Positions 55,279-63,910 of a DNA stretch of 64,000 bases are shown one piece after another. Origin of the DNA: Rubritalea profundi (GTDB lineage Bacteria; Verrucomicrobiota; Verrucomicrobiia; Verrucomicrobiales; Akkermansiaceae). A program made the translations under genes and the position numbers. The stretch is from the NCBI RefSeq assembly GCF_002954445.1, contig NZ_MQWA01000001.1, forward strand, positions 1,383,502 to 1,447,501, written 5' to 3'. The notes beneath the pieces were generated by a model, which did no database searches, was not told where the DNA came from, and saw only the letters and a program-made list of their open reading frames with translations. Position 1 is the stretch's first letter, and every line of letters begins with the position of its first letter.

Positions 55279-55992
55279 ATGAGATCTCTACGCGCTGCAT
55301 TATGGATGCTGCTGGTCCTCTCCCCCGCCATCGTTATCGGTGGTGGCAAGCACCTGTTCATCCTCTCCGGCCAATCGAACATGGCTGGGATGAAGCCGGA
55401 AGTGTCATTCACCCCTGCCGTCACCAAGGCGTTTGGCAAAGAAAACATCATCGTCGCTAAAAGCGGCTACAGCGGGGCGTCGATCCGCAGCTGGGCGAAA
55501 TCCAACCACGAGTTCCCACCACCAACCACCGGCCGCGTGCCAAAGGTTAGAGGTCATTTTTACGACACTATGATCAACGGCGTCAAAGCCGCCACCAAAG
55601 ACCAGACGCTCAAGACCGTCACCTTCGTCTGGATGCAGGGCGAATCGGACCTCAACAATACTGCCTACGATGTCTACCTCAAGGAGCTCATCTGGCAGAT
55701 CCAGACCGATATCAATTTCAAAGAAATCAACATCGTCATCGGACGCATCAGCGACTGCGGCCTCGACCAGCCAAAACGCCTAGCAGGCAAAAAATACATC
55801 CGCAAAACTCAGCAAGAATTCGCCGAAGCCCACCCGCGCGGCGCCTGGGTCGACACCGACGATCTCAACGACAGGAAACAAGAAGACGGAACAATTGTCC
55901 ACGACCTGCACTACACCCCCGAGGGATACCAGCTCCTCGGCCAGCGCTTCGCCGAAAAATCGATTGCCCTGATCAAGGTGAATGCCAAGTAA
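55279..55992 (+). CDS. Secreted SASA-type carbohydrate esterase
   Basis: 237 residues with a signal segment (LWMLLVLSPAIVIGGG). Motifs: HLFILSGQSNMAGM (nucleophile Ser33), FVWMQGESDLN, VIGRISDCG, and DLHYTPEGYQLLG (catalytic His). It is the active counterpart of the inactive homolog at 16799, with the same order of motifs. It is bracketed by REPIN-like palindromes on both sides. Likely deacetylates a polysaccharide. Confidence 0.88.
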   Translation: MRSLRAALWMLLVLSPAIVIGGGKHLFILSGQSNMAGMKPEVSFTPAVTKAFGKENIIVAKSGYSGASIRSWAKSNHEFPPPTTGRVPKVRGHFYDTMINGVKAATKDQTLKTVTFVWMQGESDLNNTAYDVYLKELIWQIQTDINFKEINIVIGRISDCGLDQPKRLAGKKYIRKTQQEFAEAHPRGAWVDTDDLNDRKQEDGTIVHDLHYTPEGYQLLGQRFAEKSIALIKVNAK

Positions 55993-56002
55993 GAGAGGTA
56001 GC

Positions 56003-56073
56003 GTGACGGTGGTTTCTAACCGCCCCGTCCGTATTTGATAGTCTTGGGCTTGGCGGTTGGAAACCGCCGCCAC
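56003..56073. repeat. REPIN-like nested palindrome
   Basis: GGTGGTTTCTAACCGCC (56008-56024) and GGCGGTTGGAAACCGCC (56052-56068) are each hairpins and are nearly inverse to each other, the same plan as the element at 55178. It lies 11 nt after the SASA esterase gene. Confidence 0.78.
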
Positions 56074-56199
56074 AGAGCGAGGCATCTGAATGACACGTAA
56101 AGCTGCTAGAATAAACCCAACAAATCCATCATACCGGCGATATAACTAGGAGTATGTAATAAATCGCCAAACGCTTGATGACAACAGTGCGGGCGGAGT

Positions 56200-56994
56200 C
56201 TATTTATTGAGCTTTAAAATGGCCGTGGCGTAGCGCTTGCCAAGTTCCTTCATGCTCTCGGTGTTGAAATGCCATCTATCCTGCCCCTTTAGCCCTTCAG
56301 AGCTTACAAATGCGGTGTTTGAAACTTTACCGGGAAGCTGCGCGATTTGCTCGTTGATTTTTGGAACATTGATCACCTGACCGGCAACGAATGGAAGTTC
56401 TGGCGAGCCCAGATCGGCTCTCAAATTCTCAACCAGTGATTGCAGCTTCGTCAGGTAACCATCGGGGTTGCCATTATTGCTCTCTCCCTGGTGCCAAAGA
56501 ATGCCTTTCAAGACTCCTGTCTCCTGCGCTGCTTTTGCCCGACGGAGCGCATCTTTGTAGAATCGCGTTCCCTTGCCCCATTGCTCGATCTTCGTTCCCC
56601 CCTTGGCGTTAACCACCAATCCGATGGATATCCCAGACTGCTCTTCAAGGAGCGTCTTAGCGAATGTGTACCCTGGGTTCATCTTTTGCATGCCTAGGCC
56701 CTTGCGAATCGTCGAATAACGATTGAGCGGGTTTTGGGCGATCTCCCAAGAATCTTTAGCGTTCAACAAATAGCAGTTTTCTAGTGGGCCAGCATCCTGC
56801 TCAGAGAAAGCGGCACGCCCCGCCATATTCGACTGACCAATGAGCAAGTAGATGTGTAGTTTTTCTTTAGGGCCTGAGTAAGCAGACTCAGCTGACACAT
56901 TTGTCGCAGATAACAGCGCGAATGACAGAATGGCTAAAAACAATTGGGACAATCTCATAGAATTGACGATGTTGATTGTTAGTGGCAGTGTCAA
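56200..56994 (-). CDS. Secreted SASA-type carbohydrate esterase
   Basis: 264 residues with signal peptide (LSQLFLAILSFALLSATNVSA). Motifs: LLIGQSNMAGRA (Ser), NAKGGTKIEQWGKGTRF, LWHQGESNNGNPDG, and DRWHFNTESM (His). It is very close to the gene at 32095, more so than to other SASA genes in the window, so the two are recent duplicates placed 24 kb apart on opposite strands. Likely deacetylates polysaccharides. Confidence 0.88.
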   Translation of the reverse strand: MTLPLTINIVNSMRLSQLFLAILSFALLSATNVSAESAYSGPKEKLHIYLLIGQSNMAGRAAFSEQDAGPLENCYLLNAKDSWEIAQNPLNRYSTIRKGLGMQKMNPGYTFAKTLLEEQSGISIGLVVNAKGGTKIEQWGKGTRFYKDALRRAKAAQETGVLKGILWHQGESNNGNPDGYLTKLQSLVENLRADLGSPELPFVAGQVINVPKINEQIAQLPGKVSNTAFVSSEGLKGQDRWHFNTESMKELGKRYATAILKLNK

Positions 56995-57036
56995 TGCAGA
57001 TTAAAGATTCTAGCCCCTAAACGCCAATCAAACCTA

Positions 57037-57190
57037 GCTCCCCCCCTCTGGACTGCGCGTGGCTCGACACCGCTTTGCGGCAGGGTCGGCTTGACGACCG
57101 CGGCGGGGCTTCATCGTCCCCGCTTGTTGGATGGATAGTAAGGTGTTCAGTTGGCAGTGTTCAGTTTTCAGAGCAGGGACGATGAAGCTA
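57037..57190 (+). repeat. ~320-bp repeat family, fourth, diverged partial copy
   Basis: Same orientation as the left arm at 39934: CTGGACTGCGCGTGGCTCGA, ACACCGCTTTGCGG, GGCTTGACG, then GTGTTCAG and CAGTTTTCAG. Shorter and more changed than the others. Confidence 0.7.
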
Positions 57191-57463
57191 GGTTGATGAA
57201 ACGAGCTCTTAGCGCTGATTTCTCCGGTTGTACTGATTTTTTCCGTTGCAGTGCTTTCTACCGCGAAATATGCGGAAGCGGCGCCCCCCTTTCCAACACA
57301 CCGGACTGAGAAAAAGCATGCCCATCCGACACGGAATACCCTTCTAAAAGACTCAAACCCCAACGGGGTTGTGAAATCATTGCCCGCATCGTGGATCACC
57401 GCCGGCGGGTGGTTGCAGAATCCCGTTGGAATTCCCGCGAAAAAGAATAGGTTCCGTCACAAG

Positions 57464-58231
57464 ATGATCAAAAGACTCAGAGCCGCCCTGCTACAGCTAT
57501 CCATCGTGACTGCCATGTGCGCCTTTTTTGCCACGGCAGAGGAGAGCCAACCAAAACCAGTCGCCGAGAAAGAAGCCGCTCAAAAACACCGTTTCGATCC
57601 GGTGATCAAACAAATGGAAGGTTGGACCATCCACGTCGACCCAAAGTTGCTCAAAGGCAAACACGCCGATGAGGGAGCTCGGTCGCTGAAAATGCTCGCC
57701 AACCACCTGCAACGCATCGTTATTCTCGTTCCAAAACCGCAACTTGAAAAACTCCAGAAGGTAGGAATCTGGATCGAGTTCGACCACCCTCAAATCAATG
57801 TGGAACCCGGTCCGTACCACCCCGGCGCGGCTTGGCTTATAGAGCGAGGCTACGATGCCCGACTGGCGAAGAAAGTCCACGTCACGCGGGCAGCATCGTT
57901 GCTGGACCGACACCACATGCTCAAGCACCCCGCCGTCATCCTGCACGAGCTAGCCCACGCCTACCACGACCAGTTCCTCGGATTCGACGAGCCAAGAATC
58001 AAAGCGGCGTATGACAAAGCGATGAAAGCTGGCCTCTACGACGAGGTGCTTCTTTACACCGGCAAAAAAGTCCGAGCCTACGCCGCGGCCGACCACAAGG
58101 AATACTTCGCCGAAGGAACTGAAGCCTACTTTTACCGCAACGACTTTTACCCGTTTGTAAGTGCAGAACTCAAGCTCCATGACCCAGTGCTGCATGATTT
58201 GTTGAAAGAAATCTGGGGGCCATTGGAGTAA
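57464..58231 (+). CDS. Secreted zinc-metallopeptidase-like protein (HExxH)
   Basis: About 255 residues from the ATG at 57464 (MIKRLRAALLQLSIVTAMCA), which gives a signal peptide; the longer frame from 57251 includes repeat text. The zinc site is ILHELAHAYHDQ, with a possible third ligand in EYFAEGTEAYFYRNDFYPF downstream, as in PVC secreted peptidase-like proteins. It could act on cell-surface protein or peptide. It lies in the run of secreted-esterase genes, 32 nt before the next SASA gene. Confidence 0.8.
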   Translation: MIKRLRAALLQLSIVTAMCAFFATAEESQPKPVAEKEAAQKHRFDPVIKQMEGWTIHVDPKLLKGKHADEGARSLKMLANHLQRIVILVPKPQLEKLQKVGIWIEFDHPQINVEPGPYHPGAAWLIERGYDARLAKKVHVTRAASLLDRHHMLKHPAVILHELAHAYHDQFLGFDEPRIKAAYDKAMKAGLYDEVLLYTGKKVRAYAAADHKEYFAEGTEAYFYRNDFYPFVSAELKLHDPVLHDLLKEIWGPLE

Positions 58232-58263
58232 GCTTATATTGCCTCAGACCAATAATCACCATT

Positions 58264-59505
58264 ATGACTAACATCCTATCCAGATCCGTCCTCACCGCCC
58301 TAGCTATAACAGGGTTTGCTTTCCACCCAACGCTAGTTGAGGCAAAACCCCTCAAGGTCTACATTCTGGCAGGCCAGTCGAATATGGAAGGCCACGCCAA
58401 GGTCGAGACCTTCGACTACATCGGCGACGACCCGGCGACCGCGCCACTGCTCAAGGAAATGCGCGGTCCCGACGGCAAACCGCGCGTGAGTGACAAGGTC
58501 TGGATTTCCTATTTCACAGGGATCAAAGACACTAACGGTGAGGGGATCGGCAAGCTCACCGCTGGTTACGGCGCTCGGCGTAACCCCGCCGAAAATGGTG
58601 GCAAGATCGGCCCGGAATTCACCTTTGGTCTGACCATGGAGAAGGCGCATGACGGCCCAGTCCTGATCATCAAGACCGCCTGGGGAGGCAAGAGTCTGCA
58701 TACCGATTTTCGACCGCCCAGTGCCGGCCCTTACAAGCTCAATGCTTGGCAGTTAGAAAATTACCCGAAGCAAGAAGGTCATGGCATCCCCAAAGATTTT
58801 AAAAAGTGGAAGGCCGATAAGAAAACCGCCACCGGCCATTATTATCGGCTGATGACGGAGCACGTCCAAAATATTCTCACAGACATCAAGCGAGTCTATC
58901 CGGACTACAATCCGAAACAAGGATTCGAGCTGGCTGGCTTTGTCTGGTTCCAAGGCTGGAACGACATGGTCGACGGACAGACTTATCCAAGATCTAACAA
59001 ACCTGGTCGGTTTGACCTGTATTCCGAGCTGATGGCGCATTTCATTCGCGACGTGCGCAAGGATTTCAAAGCACCGAAGATGCCCTTCGTCATCGGCGTG
59101 ATGGGTGTGGATGGTGTTCAGGATAAACCTAACTATTTCAGACTGGCGATGGCGGCACCCGCTGCACTGCCCGAGTTCAAAGGCAATGTCGTAGCCGTCG
59201 AGACAGCACCCTACTGGGACCAACCGCTGGGCGACATCGATCAGAAAAACGCTCAGATCCGCCAGATGGGTCATTTCCTGCGCTCTAAGCACAAAGGCCA
59301 TGCCAACAAGGACGGCAAGATGACCAAGGACCAGCAACAAACATACCTCAAGGATTACCGAGCCAAACTGATCACTCCCGCCGATGAAGCACGATGGAAA
59401 CGCGGTGCCTCCAACGCCGGCTACCACTACCTCGGCTGCGCCAAAACCATGGCTCTCATCGGTCAAGCATTTGCCCAGGCAAGCCTGCAGATGGAAAAGA
59501 AATAA
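58264..59505 (+). CDS. Secreted SASA-type carbohydrate esterase, long form
   Basis: 413 residues with a signal peptide (VLTALAITGFAFHPTLVEA). Motifs: YILAGQSNMEGHA (Ser), IIKTAWGGKSLHTDFRPPS, GFVWFQGWNDMVD. It is longer than the other SASA genes and lacks a clear DxxH pair near the end; the late segment NAGYHYLGCAKTM may hold the His. It follows the metallopeptidase closely and may share a transcript. Confidence 0.85.
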   Translation: MTNILSRSVLTALAITGFAFHPTLVEAKPLKVYILAGQSNMEGHAKVETFDYIGDDPATAPLLKEMRGPDGKPRVSDKVWISYFTGIKDTNGEGIGKLTAGYGARRNPAENGGKIGPEFTFGLTMEKAHDGPVLIIKTAWGGKSLHTDFRPPSAGPYKLNAWQLENYPKQEGHGIPKDFKKWKADKKTATGHYYRLMTEHVQNILTDIKRVYPDYNPKQGFELAGFVWFQGWNDMVDGQTYPRSNKPGRFDLYSELMAHFIRDVRKDFKAPKMPFVIGVMGVDGVQDKPNYFRLAMAAPAALPEFKGNVVAVETAPYWDQPLGDIDQKNAQIRQMGHFLRSKHKGHANKDGKMTKDQQQTYLKDYRAKLITPADEARWKRGASNAGYHYLGCAKTMALIGQAFAQASLQMEKK

Positions 59506-59673
59506 ATATCCCGCTCGCTCTAGATGCCCTTGTTACCAGTCATGTTGATGGCTGTCAGCTTGGATGTCAGTCCCACCGCCGGCACTTGATTTTATATTAT
59601 TGTATCGTAAGATTCCTCCATCGGTGGCGGTATATAGACCGAGACCCACTAAAAAAACTATCATCAAAACACT

Positions 59674-60942
59674 ATGAGTAACCTCAGTCGACGCCATTTC
59701 GTAAAAAGCACCGCCGCAATCGGAGCCCTGACATCCATCAATGCCTTTGCCATCAACAAAAACACCGCCAACGATAAAGAAATCAGGATCGTTCTGGTGG
59801 GTTGTGGAGGACGCGGCAAGGGAGCGGCCTATCAGGCGATGCATGTGCGCAAGGGAATCAAGATCGTAGCCGTCGCGGATGCCTTTGAAGATAACGTCAA
59901 AGAGGGACTGGAGTACCTTAAAAAATCCAACCCATCTCAGATGGACGTGCCTGATGAGAATGTTTTCCACGGATTTGATGCCTACAAGAAAGCCATCGAT
60001 GTTGAGTGCGATTTAGTCATTCTGGCGACTCCTCCGCATTTCCGCCCGATTCACCTGGAATACGCGGTCAACAAGAAAAAACACGTCTTCATGGAGAAGC
60101 CAGTGGCTGTTGACGGCTTTGGCATCCGCTCAGTGCTCGAATCCACGAAAATCGCCGAGGCCAATGGCACTATGCTAGCCGTCGGACTGCAGCGTCACCA
60201 CCAATACGATTATCGTGAAGCCATTGAGCAATGTCACAACGGTGCTATTGGCGAGTTCCAGTACGCACGCGTCTGGTGGAATAGCAGCGGCGTATGGACC
60301 CGCCCACGCAAACCTGGCATGACAGAAATGGAATATCAGATGAGAAACTGGTACTACTTCAACTGGCTCTGTGGCGATCACATCGTTGAACAACACATCC
60401 ACAACCTCGACGTCATCAACTGGGTCAAGGGCGAACACCCAGCGAAATGCAGCGGCATGGGCGGACGACAAGTACGTAAAAGCAAAGAACATGGCGAGAT
60501 TTACGACCACTTTTTCACGGAATACGAATACGCCGATGGCTCCCACATGTTCTCACAGGCACGTCACATGCCCAAATGCGAATCTCGGGTTCAGGAAATC
60601 GCTTACGGCACCAAAGGCTCATGTGATTTCGGCAAACGCCGCATTACCGGCGAGAACAAATGGCGCTTTAAAGGACGGGATGTTTCCGGTCACCAAGAAG
60701 AATGGTTCCACCTGATTGCCGCACTCGATAAAGGAGAAGTCTATAACGAAGGCCAGAATGGCGCGGAAGCGACTCTCACGGCCATCATGGGCCGCATGGC
60801 ATCCTACTCAGGCGTCACAGTGACCTGGGAAGATGCTCTCAATTCTGATTTACGACTTGCCCCCGAATCTTACGCCTGGGACGCAACCCACCTACCCTGC
60901 CTAACAAAAATGGTTACTACCCTATTCCAGTTCCGGGTATGA
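59674..60942 (+). CDS. Gfo/Idh/MocA-family oxidoreductase with a late frameshift
   Basis: Exported oxidoreductase with a Tat signal (SRRHFVKSTAAIGA). The Rossmann motif is IVLVGCGGRGKGAAYQAM and the family motif MEKPVAVDGFG; GDHIVEQHIHNLDVINW is the active-site segment. PVC members oxidise or rearrange sugars. The annotated end (HLPCLTKMVTTLFQFRV) is unlike the family. Another frame from about 60880 gives NPPTLPNKNGYYPIPVPGM then TKAF and stop at 60956, which is the usual ending, so one base is missing near 60880. Only the last ~25 residues are changed; activity may persist. Confidence 0.87.
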   Translation: MSNLSRRHFVKSTAAIGALTSINAFAINKNTANDKEIRIVLVGCGGRGKGAAYQAMHVRKGIKIVAVADAFEDNVKEGLEYLKKSNPSQMDVPDENVFHGFDAYKKAIDVECDLVILATPPHFRPIHLEYAVNKKKHVFMEKPVAVDGFGIRSVLESTKIAEANGTMLAVGLQRHHQYDYREAIEQCHNGAIGEFQYARVWWNSSGVWTRPRKPGMTEMEYQMRNWYYFNWLCGDHIVEQHIHNLDVINWVKGEHPAKCSGMGGRQVRKSKEHGEIYDHFFTEYEYADGSHMFSQARHMPKCESRVQEIAYGTKGSCDFGKRRITGENKWRFKGRDVSGHQEEWFHLIAALDKGEVYNEGQNGAEATLTAIMGRMASYSGVTVTWEDALNSDLRLAPESYAWDATHLPCLTKMVTTLFQFRV

Positions 60943-60966
60943 CCAAGGCTTTTTAACGTAATCTCA

Positions 60967-60992
60967 GCTCGCCACAGTCGACTGTGGCGAGC
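60967..60992. repeat. Perfect 26-bp palindrome
   Basis: GCTCGCCACAGTC followed by GACTGTGGCGAGC, its exact reverse complement, with no loop. It lies between the oxidoreductase and the second apbE and may end transcription or be a REP unit. Confidence 0.85.
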
Positions 60993-61087
60993 GACATGAT
61001 CCGCTACGATGTTAAGATATTCCGCCCCCTTGACGCGTTGGGCAGTTCACTGGGGAGTATTTTCTCTGGCACTTTTTTTTCTGCAGC

Positions 61088-62044
61088 ATGCTCGCCAGCT
61101 CGGCGTGTCAGCCGGAACCCCAGCTTTACTCGTTTAAATCCCGTCACATGGGAGTTGATTTCCGTATCGACCTCTTTGCCGCAGACTCAAAAAAAGCACA
61201 ATCCGCCGCCAATGCCGCTTTTGCGCGTGTTGCCGAGATCGATGCCGCCATGAGCGACTACAAAGTCGACAGCGAGCTTTCTCAGCTTTCGAAAAGCTCC
61301 GGTTCCAGCAAGCCGATTCAAGTCAGCCAAGAACTCTGGACAGTACTCAACAAGGCAAAAAACATCCATCGACTCAGTAGCGGTGCCTTCGATGTCAGCT
61401 TCGGCGCCCATGCTTTACTCTGGCGTCGGGCCCGCTTTGCCCAGAGCTTGCCACCAAGCCGCTCACTCGCACGCGCCAGAGAGAAATCCGGCATGGGCCA
61501 CCTCCTTTTCCATCCGGCAACCCGCAGCCTCACTCTCAAACCGAAAGGCATGCGTCTCGACCTCGGAGGAATTGCCAAAGGCTATGCTGCGGATCAAGCG
61601 CTCGCGACCCTCCAATCCCAAGGCATCAACCACGCGCTGGTCGACGGCAGCGGCGACATGGCCATGACCAAACACCCCTACAGCCAGTGGAAAATATTCA
61701 TCAGCGATAAAGAAGATCAGACTGACAAATTCATCCACATGCAACGCGGAGCTGTGGCCACCTCAGGTGACTCCTATCAGTTCATAGAAATTAACAATAA
61801 TCGCTATTCTCACATCATCGATCCACGCACGGGAATCGGCGTCACCAACCGTTGCCGCGTCACCATCATCGCAGCCGATGCCATGACTGCAGACAGCCTC
61901 GCATCCGCCGTGACAGTCATGGGTCCAAATCAAGGTTTACAGTTGATCGAATCGCTGCCAGATGTGGAAGCCCTGATCGTAGCATCGGGTAAAACTTATC
62001 AATCGACCAACTTCCCCCGTCTCATTCAAACACACCAAAACTAA
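61088..62044 (+). CDS. apbE: FAD:protein FMN transferase, second copy
   Basis: 318 residues, ApbE family: SRHMGVDFRIDLFA, LDLGGIAKGYAADQAL, VDGSGDMAM, HIIDPRTGIG and ADAMTADSLASAV are present. The start MLASSACQPE looks like the end of a lipoprotein signal; a run of eight T at about 61073-61080 separates it from an upstream frame (MIRYDVKIF... from 60994) with the rest of a signal, so a 1-nt change in that run may have broken the start. It only weakly resembles the first apbE. No FMN-binding target is adjacent. Confidence 0.85.
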   Translation: MLASSACQPEPQLYSFKSRHMGVDFRIDLFAADSKKAQSAANAAFARVAEIDAAMSDYKVDSELSQLSKSSGSSKPIQVSQELWTVLNKAKNIHRLSSGAFDVSFGAHALLWRRARFAQSLPPSRSLARAREKSGMGHLLFHPATRSLTLKPKGMRLDLGGIAKGYAADQALATLQSQGINHALVDGSGDMAMTKHPYSQWKIFISDKEDQTDKFIHMQRGAVATSGDSYQFIEINNNRYSHIIDPRTGIGVTNRCRVTIIAADAMTADSLASAVTVMGPNQGLQLIESLPDVEALIVASGKTYQSTNFPRLIQTHQN

Positions 62045-62046
62045 AC

Positions 62047-63831
62047 ATGTTTAAACAGCTAGTCCTATGCTCCCTGCTGAGCCCCTGCCTATTCGGCGCC
62101 ACAGACTTCGTTCGCGATGTAAAACCCATTCTCGAGTTCAACTGCGTGAGCTGTCACCAGGCCAGCAAGGACAAGGGTGACCTACGACTCGACACCTACG
62201 CGCAAATGCTCAACGGTGTCGATGGCGAAGCCGTGGTCATCGCTGGCAAACCGCTTGAAAGCCTACTCTATACCACCACCGTGCTGGCAGCGGATGATGA
62301 TGAGGTAATGCCACCAACCAAGCACATGCACGTGCTCTCAAAAACCGAAACTGAGATTCTCAAAAACTGGATCAGCGAAGGTGCCCAATGGCCCAAGGAT
62401 GTCACCCTGAAAGCGCAGAAACATCAGCTGCCGGCGCAAATCGATTTCAAAAACGATATCCAGCCAATTCTCGAATACTCCTGCATCAGCTGCCACGGTC
62501 CCACCAAGGACAAAGGTGACCTACGCTTAGACACCAAGGACTTTGCCTTCAAGGCGAATGACCTCGGCGAACGCTGCCTGGTTCCGGGCAAGCCGCTCGA
62601 AAGTTCGTTCTACACACTCATGCTACTCACAGAGGAGACCGACGATGACGACATGATGATGCCTCCCGCCAAGGCTCGTAAAAAAGGTCAGATTGTGACT
62701 TATCGCGAAACTGCGATGATCCGCAAATGGATCGAACAAGGCGCTGAATTTCCTGCCGATGCCAAGCTGCAACCCAAAAAACGACCGTCAAAAGAAATCG
62801 CCACAGCAGGCATCTCACCCACGGAACTTTACCAGAAACTCGGGTTTGAAAAGCTCGTAGGCAAGATTCAACACGGCAAAAACTACAGCAACACCATTGC
62901 CGACACAGATGTAAAATATGAAATGGTGGCCATTGCCGGTGGCAAATACACCCGCGGCGGAAGTGAAGCGGGAGAAGGACCAAAAAGAGAAATCAACATT
63001 GATCCGTTCTGGATCCAAAAGTACGAACTCAGCTGGGATCAATACGAAGTCTGGCAGTTCAATATTGATATCAAAAATCGCCCTAAAACGGCCAAGCAAA
63101 TCAATCCCAATGACGCAGCGGCCGACCTGGTCTCACGGCCGACTGGCCCCTACCTCGATATGAGCTTTGGCATGGGTAAAAAGAACCGCCCCGCCGTCTG
63201 TATGACCCAACTCGCCGCCAAGGCATACTGCATGTGGCTGTCGGCTAAGACCGGACATTTCTACCGACTCGCCACCGAAGCCGAGTGGGAATACGCCTGC
63301 CGCGCCGGCACCACCACCAAGTATTACTTTGGCGACGACGCATCAAAAATTGACGAATTCGGCTGGTACTACGACAACACCGATGGCGACGGCTATCAAG
63401 AACGCGGCACCAAAAAACCCAACAACTGGGGGCTCTACGATATGCATGGCAATGTCGCCGAGTGGGTCCTCGATAGCTTTGACCCCGAGTTTTATAAAAA
63501 TGGCACGACCGTTAATCCCATCTGCCTGCCGTCCAAAGAAAGCAAACTAAACCCTGGGGTAGAAGCCCCTTGGCCGAATAAACTCTATGGTCGTGTGGCG
63601 CGCGGCGGTAGCTGGGACGATGACGTTGAAGACCTGCGCAGCGCATCGCGCAAGCTCTCCGACCCCGAGTGGAAAATTCGCGACCCACAACTCCCCAAGT
63701 CCGTATGGTACCACACCGATGCCACCGCAGTAGGTTTCCGAATTGTCCGCGCCGCGCGTATCCCAGCGCTCAAGGATCTGCACCAATACTGGCCCAGCGA
63801 AGAAGAAATCATCGCAATTCCCAAACGTTAA
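62047..63831 (+). CDS. Two planctomycete-type cytochrome c domains fused to an FGE/SUMF1-fold domain
   Basis: 594 residues with a signal peptide (QLVLCSLLSPCLFGA). Two similar PSCyt1-like units, DVKPILEFNCVSCHQASKDK and DIQPILEYSCISCHGPTKDK, each with a CxxCH heme site and KGDLRLDT, show an internal duplication. From ~295 an FGE-sulfatase fold follows (MVAIAGGKYTRGG; FWIQKYELSWDQYEVWQF; RLATEAEWEYACRAGTT; GNVAEW). The active-site cysteines of true FGE are not seen, so it is a binding or structural domain. 2 nt after apbE, so co-transcribed with it. Confidence 0.87.
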   Translation: MFKQLVLCSLLSPCLFGATDFVRDVKPILEFNCVSCHQASKDKGDLRLDTYAQMLNGVDGEAVVIAGKPLESLLYTTTVLAADDDEVMPPTKHMHVLSKTETEILKNWISEGAQWPKDVTLKAQKHQLPAQIDFKNDIQPILEYSCISCHGPTKDKGDLRLDTKDFAFKANDLGERCLVPGKPLESSFYTLMLLTEETDDDDMMMPPAKARKKGQIVTYRETAMIRKWIEQGAEFPADAKLQPKKRPSKEIATAGISPTELYQKLGFEKLVGKIQHGKNYSNTIADTDVKYEMVAIAGGKYTRGGSEAGEGPKREINIDPFWIQKYELSWDQYEVWQFNIDIKNRPKTAKQINPNDAAADLVSRPTGPYLDMSFGMGKKNRPAVCMTQLAAKAYCMWLSAKTGHFYRLATEAEWEYACRAGTTTKYYFGDDASKIDEFGWYYDNTDGDGYQERGTKKPNNWGLYDMHGNVAEWVLDSFDPEFYKNGTTVNPICLPSKESKLNPGVEAPWPNKLYGRVARGGSWDDDVEDLRSASRKLSDPEWKIRDPQLPKSVWYHTDATAVGFRIVRAARIPALKDLHQYWPSEEEIIAIPKR

Positions 63832-63910
63832 AAAAACGCTAATCCTACGACCAAGTCAGCGCCAGTCTCTCCGAACACCTCTCCACCAAAAAAATAAATC
63901 CCTAGCAGTC

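Noticed and set aside
57251..57463. Longer frame of the metallopeptidase
   Set aside because: It has no signal peptide and lies in the border of the repeat; the ATG at 57464 gives a clean signal.
60967..60992. Standard intrinsic terminator
   Set aside because: The palindrome is perfect and loop-free, and no T-tract follows on either strand; kept as a repeat only.
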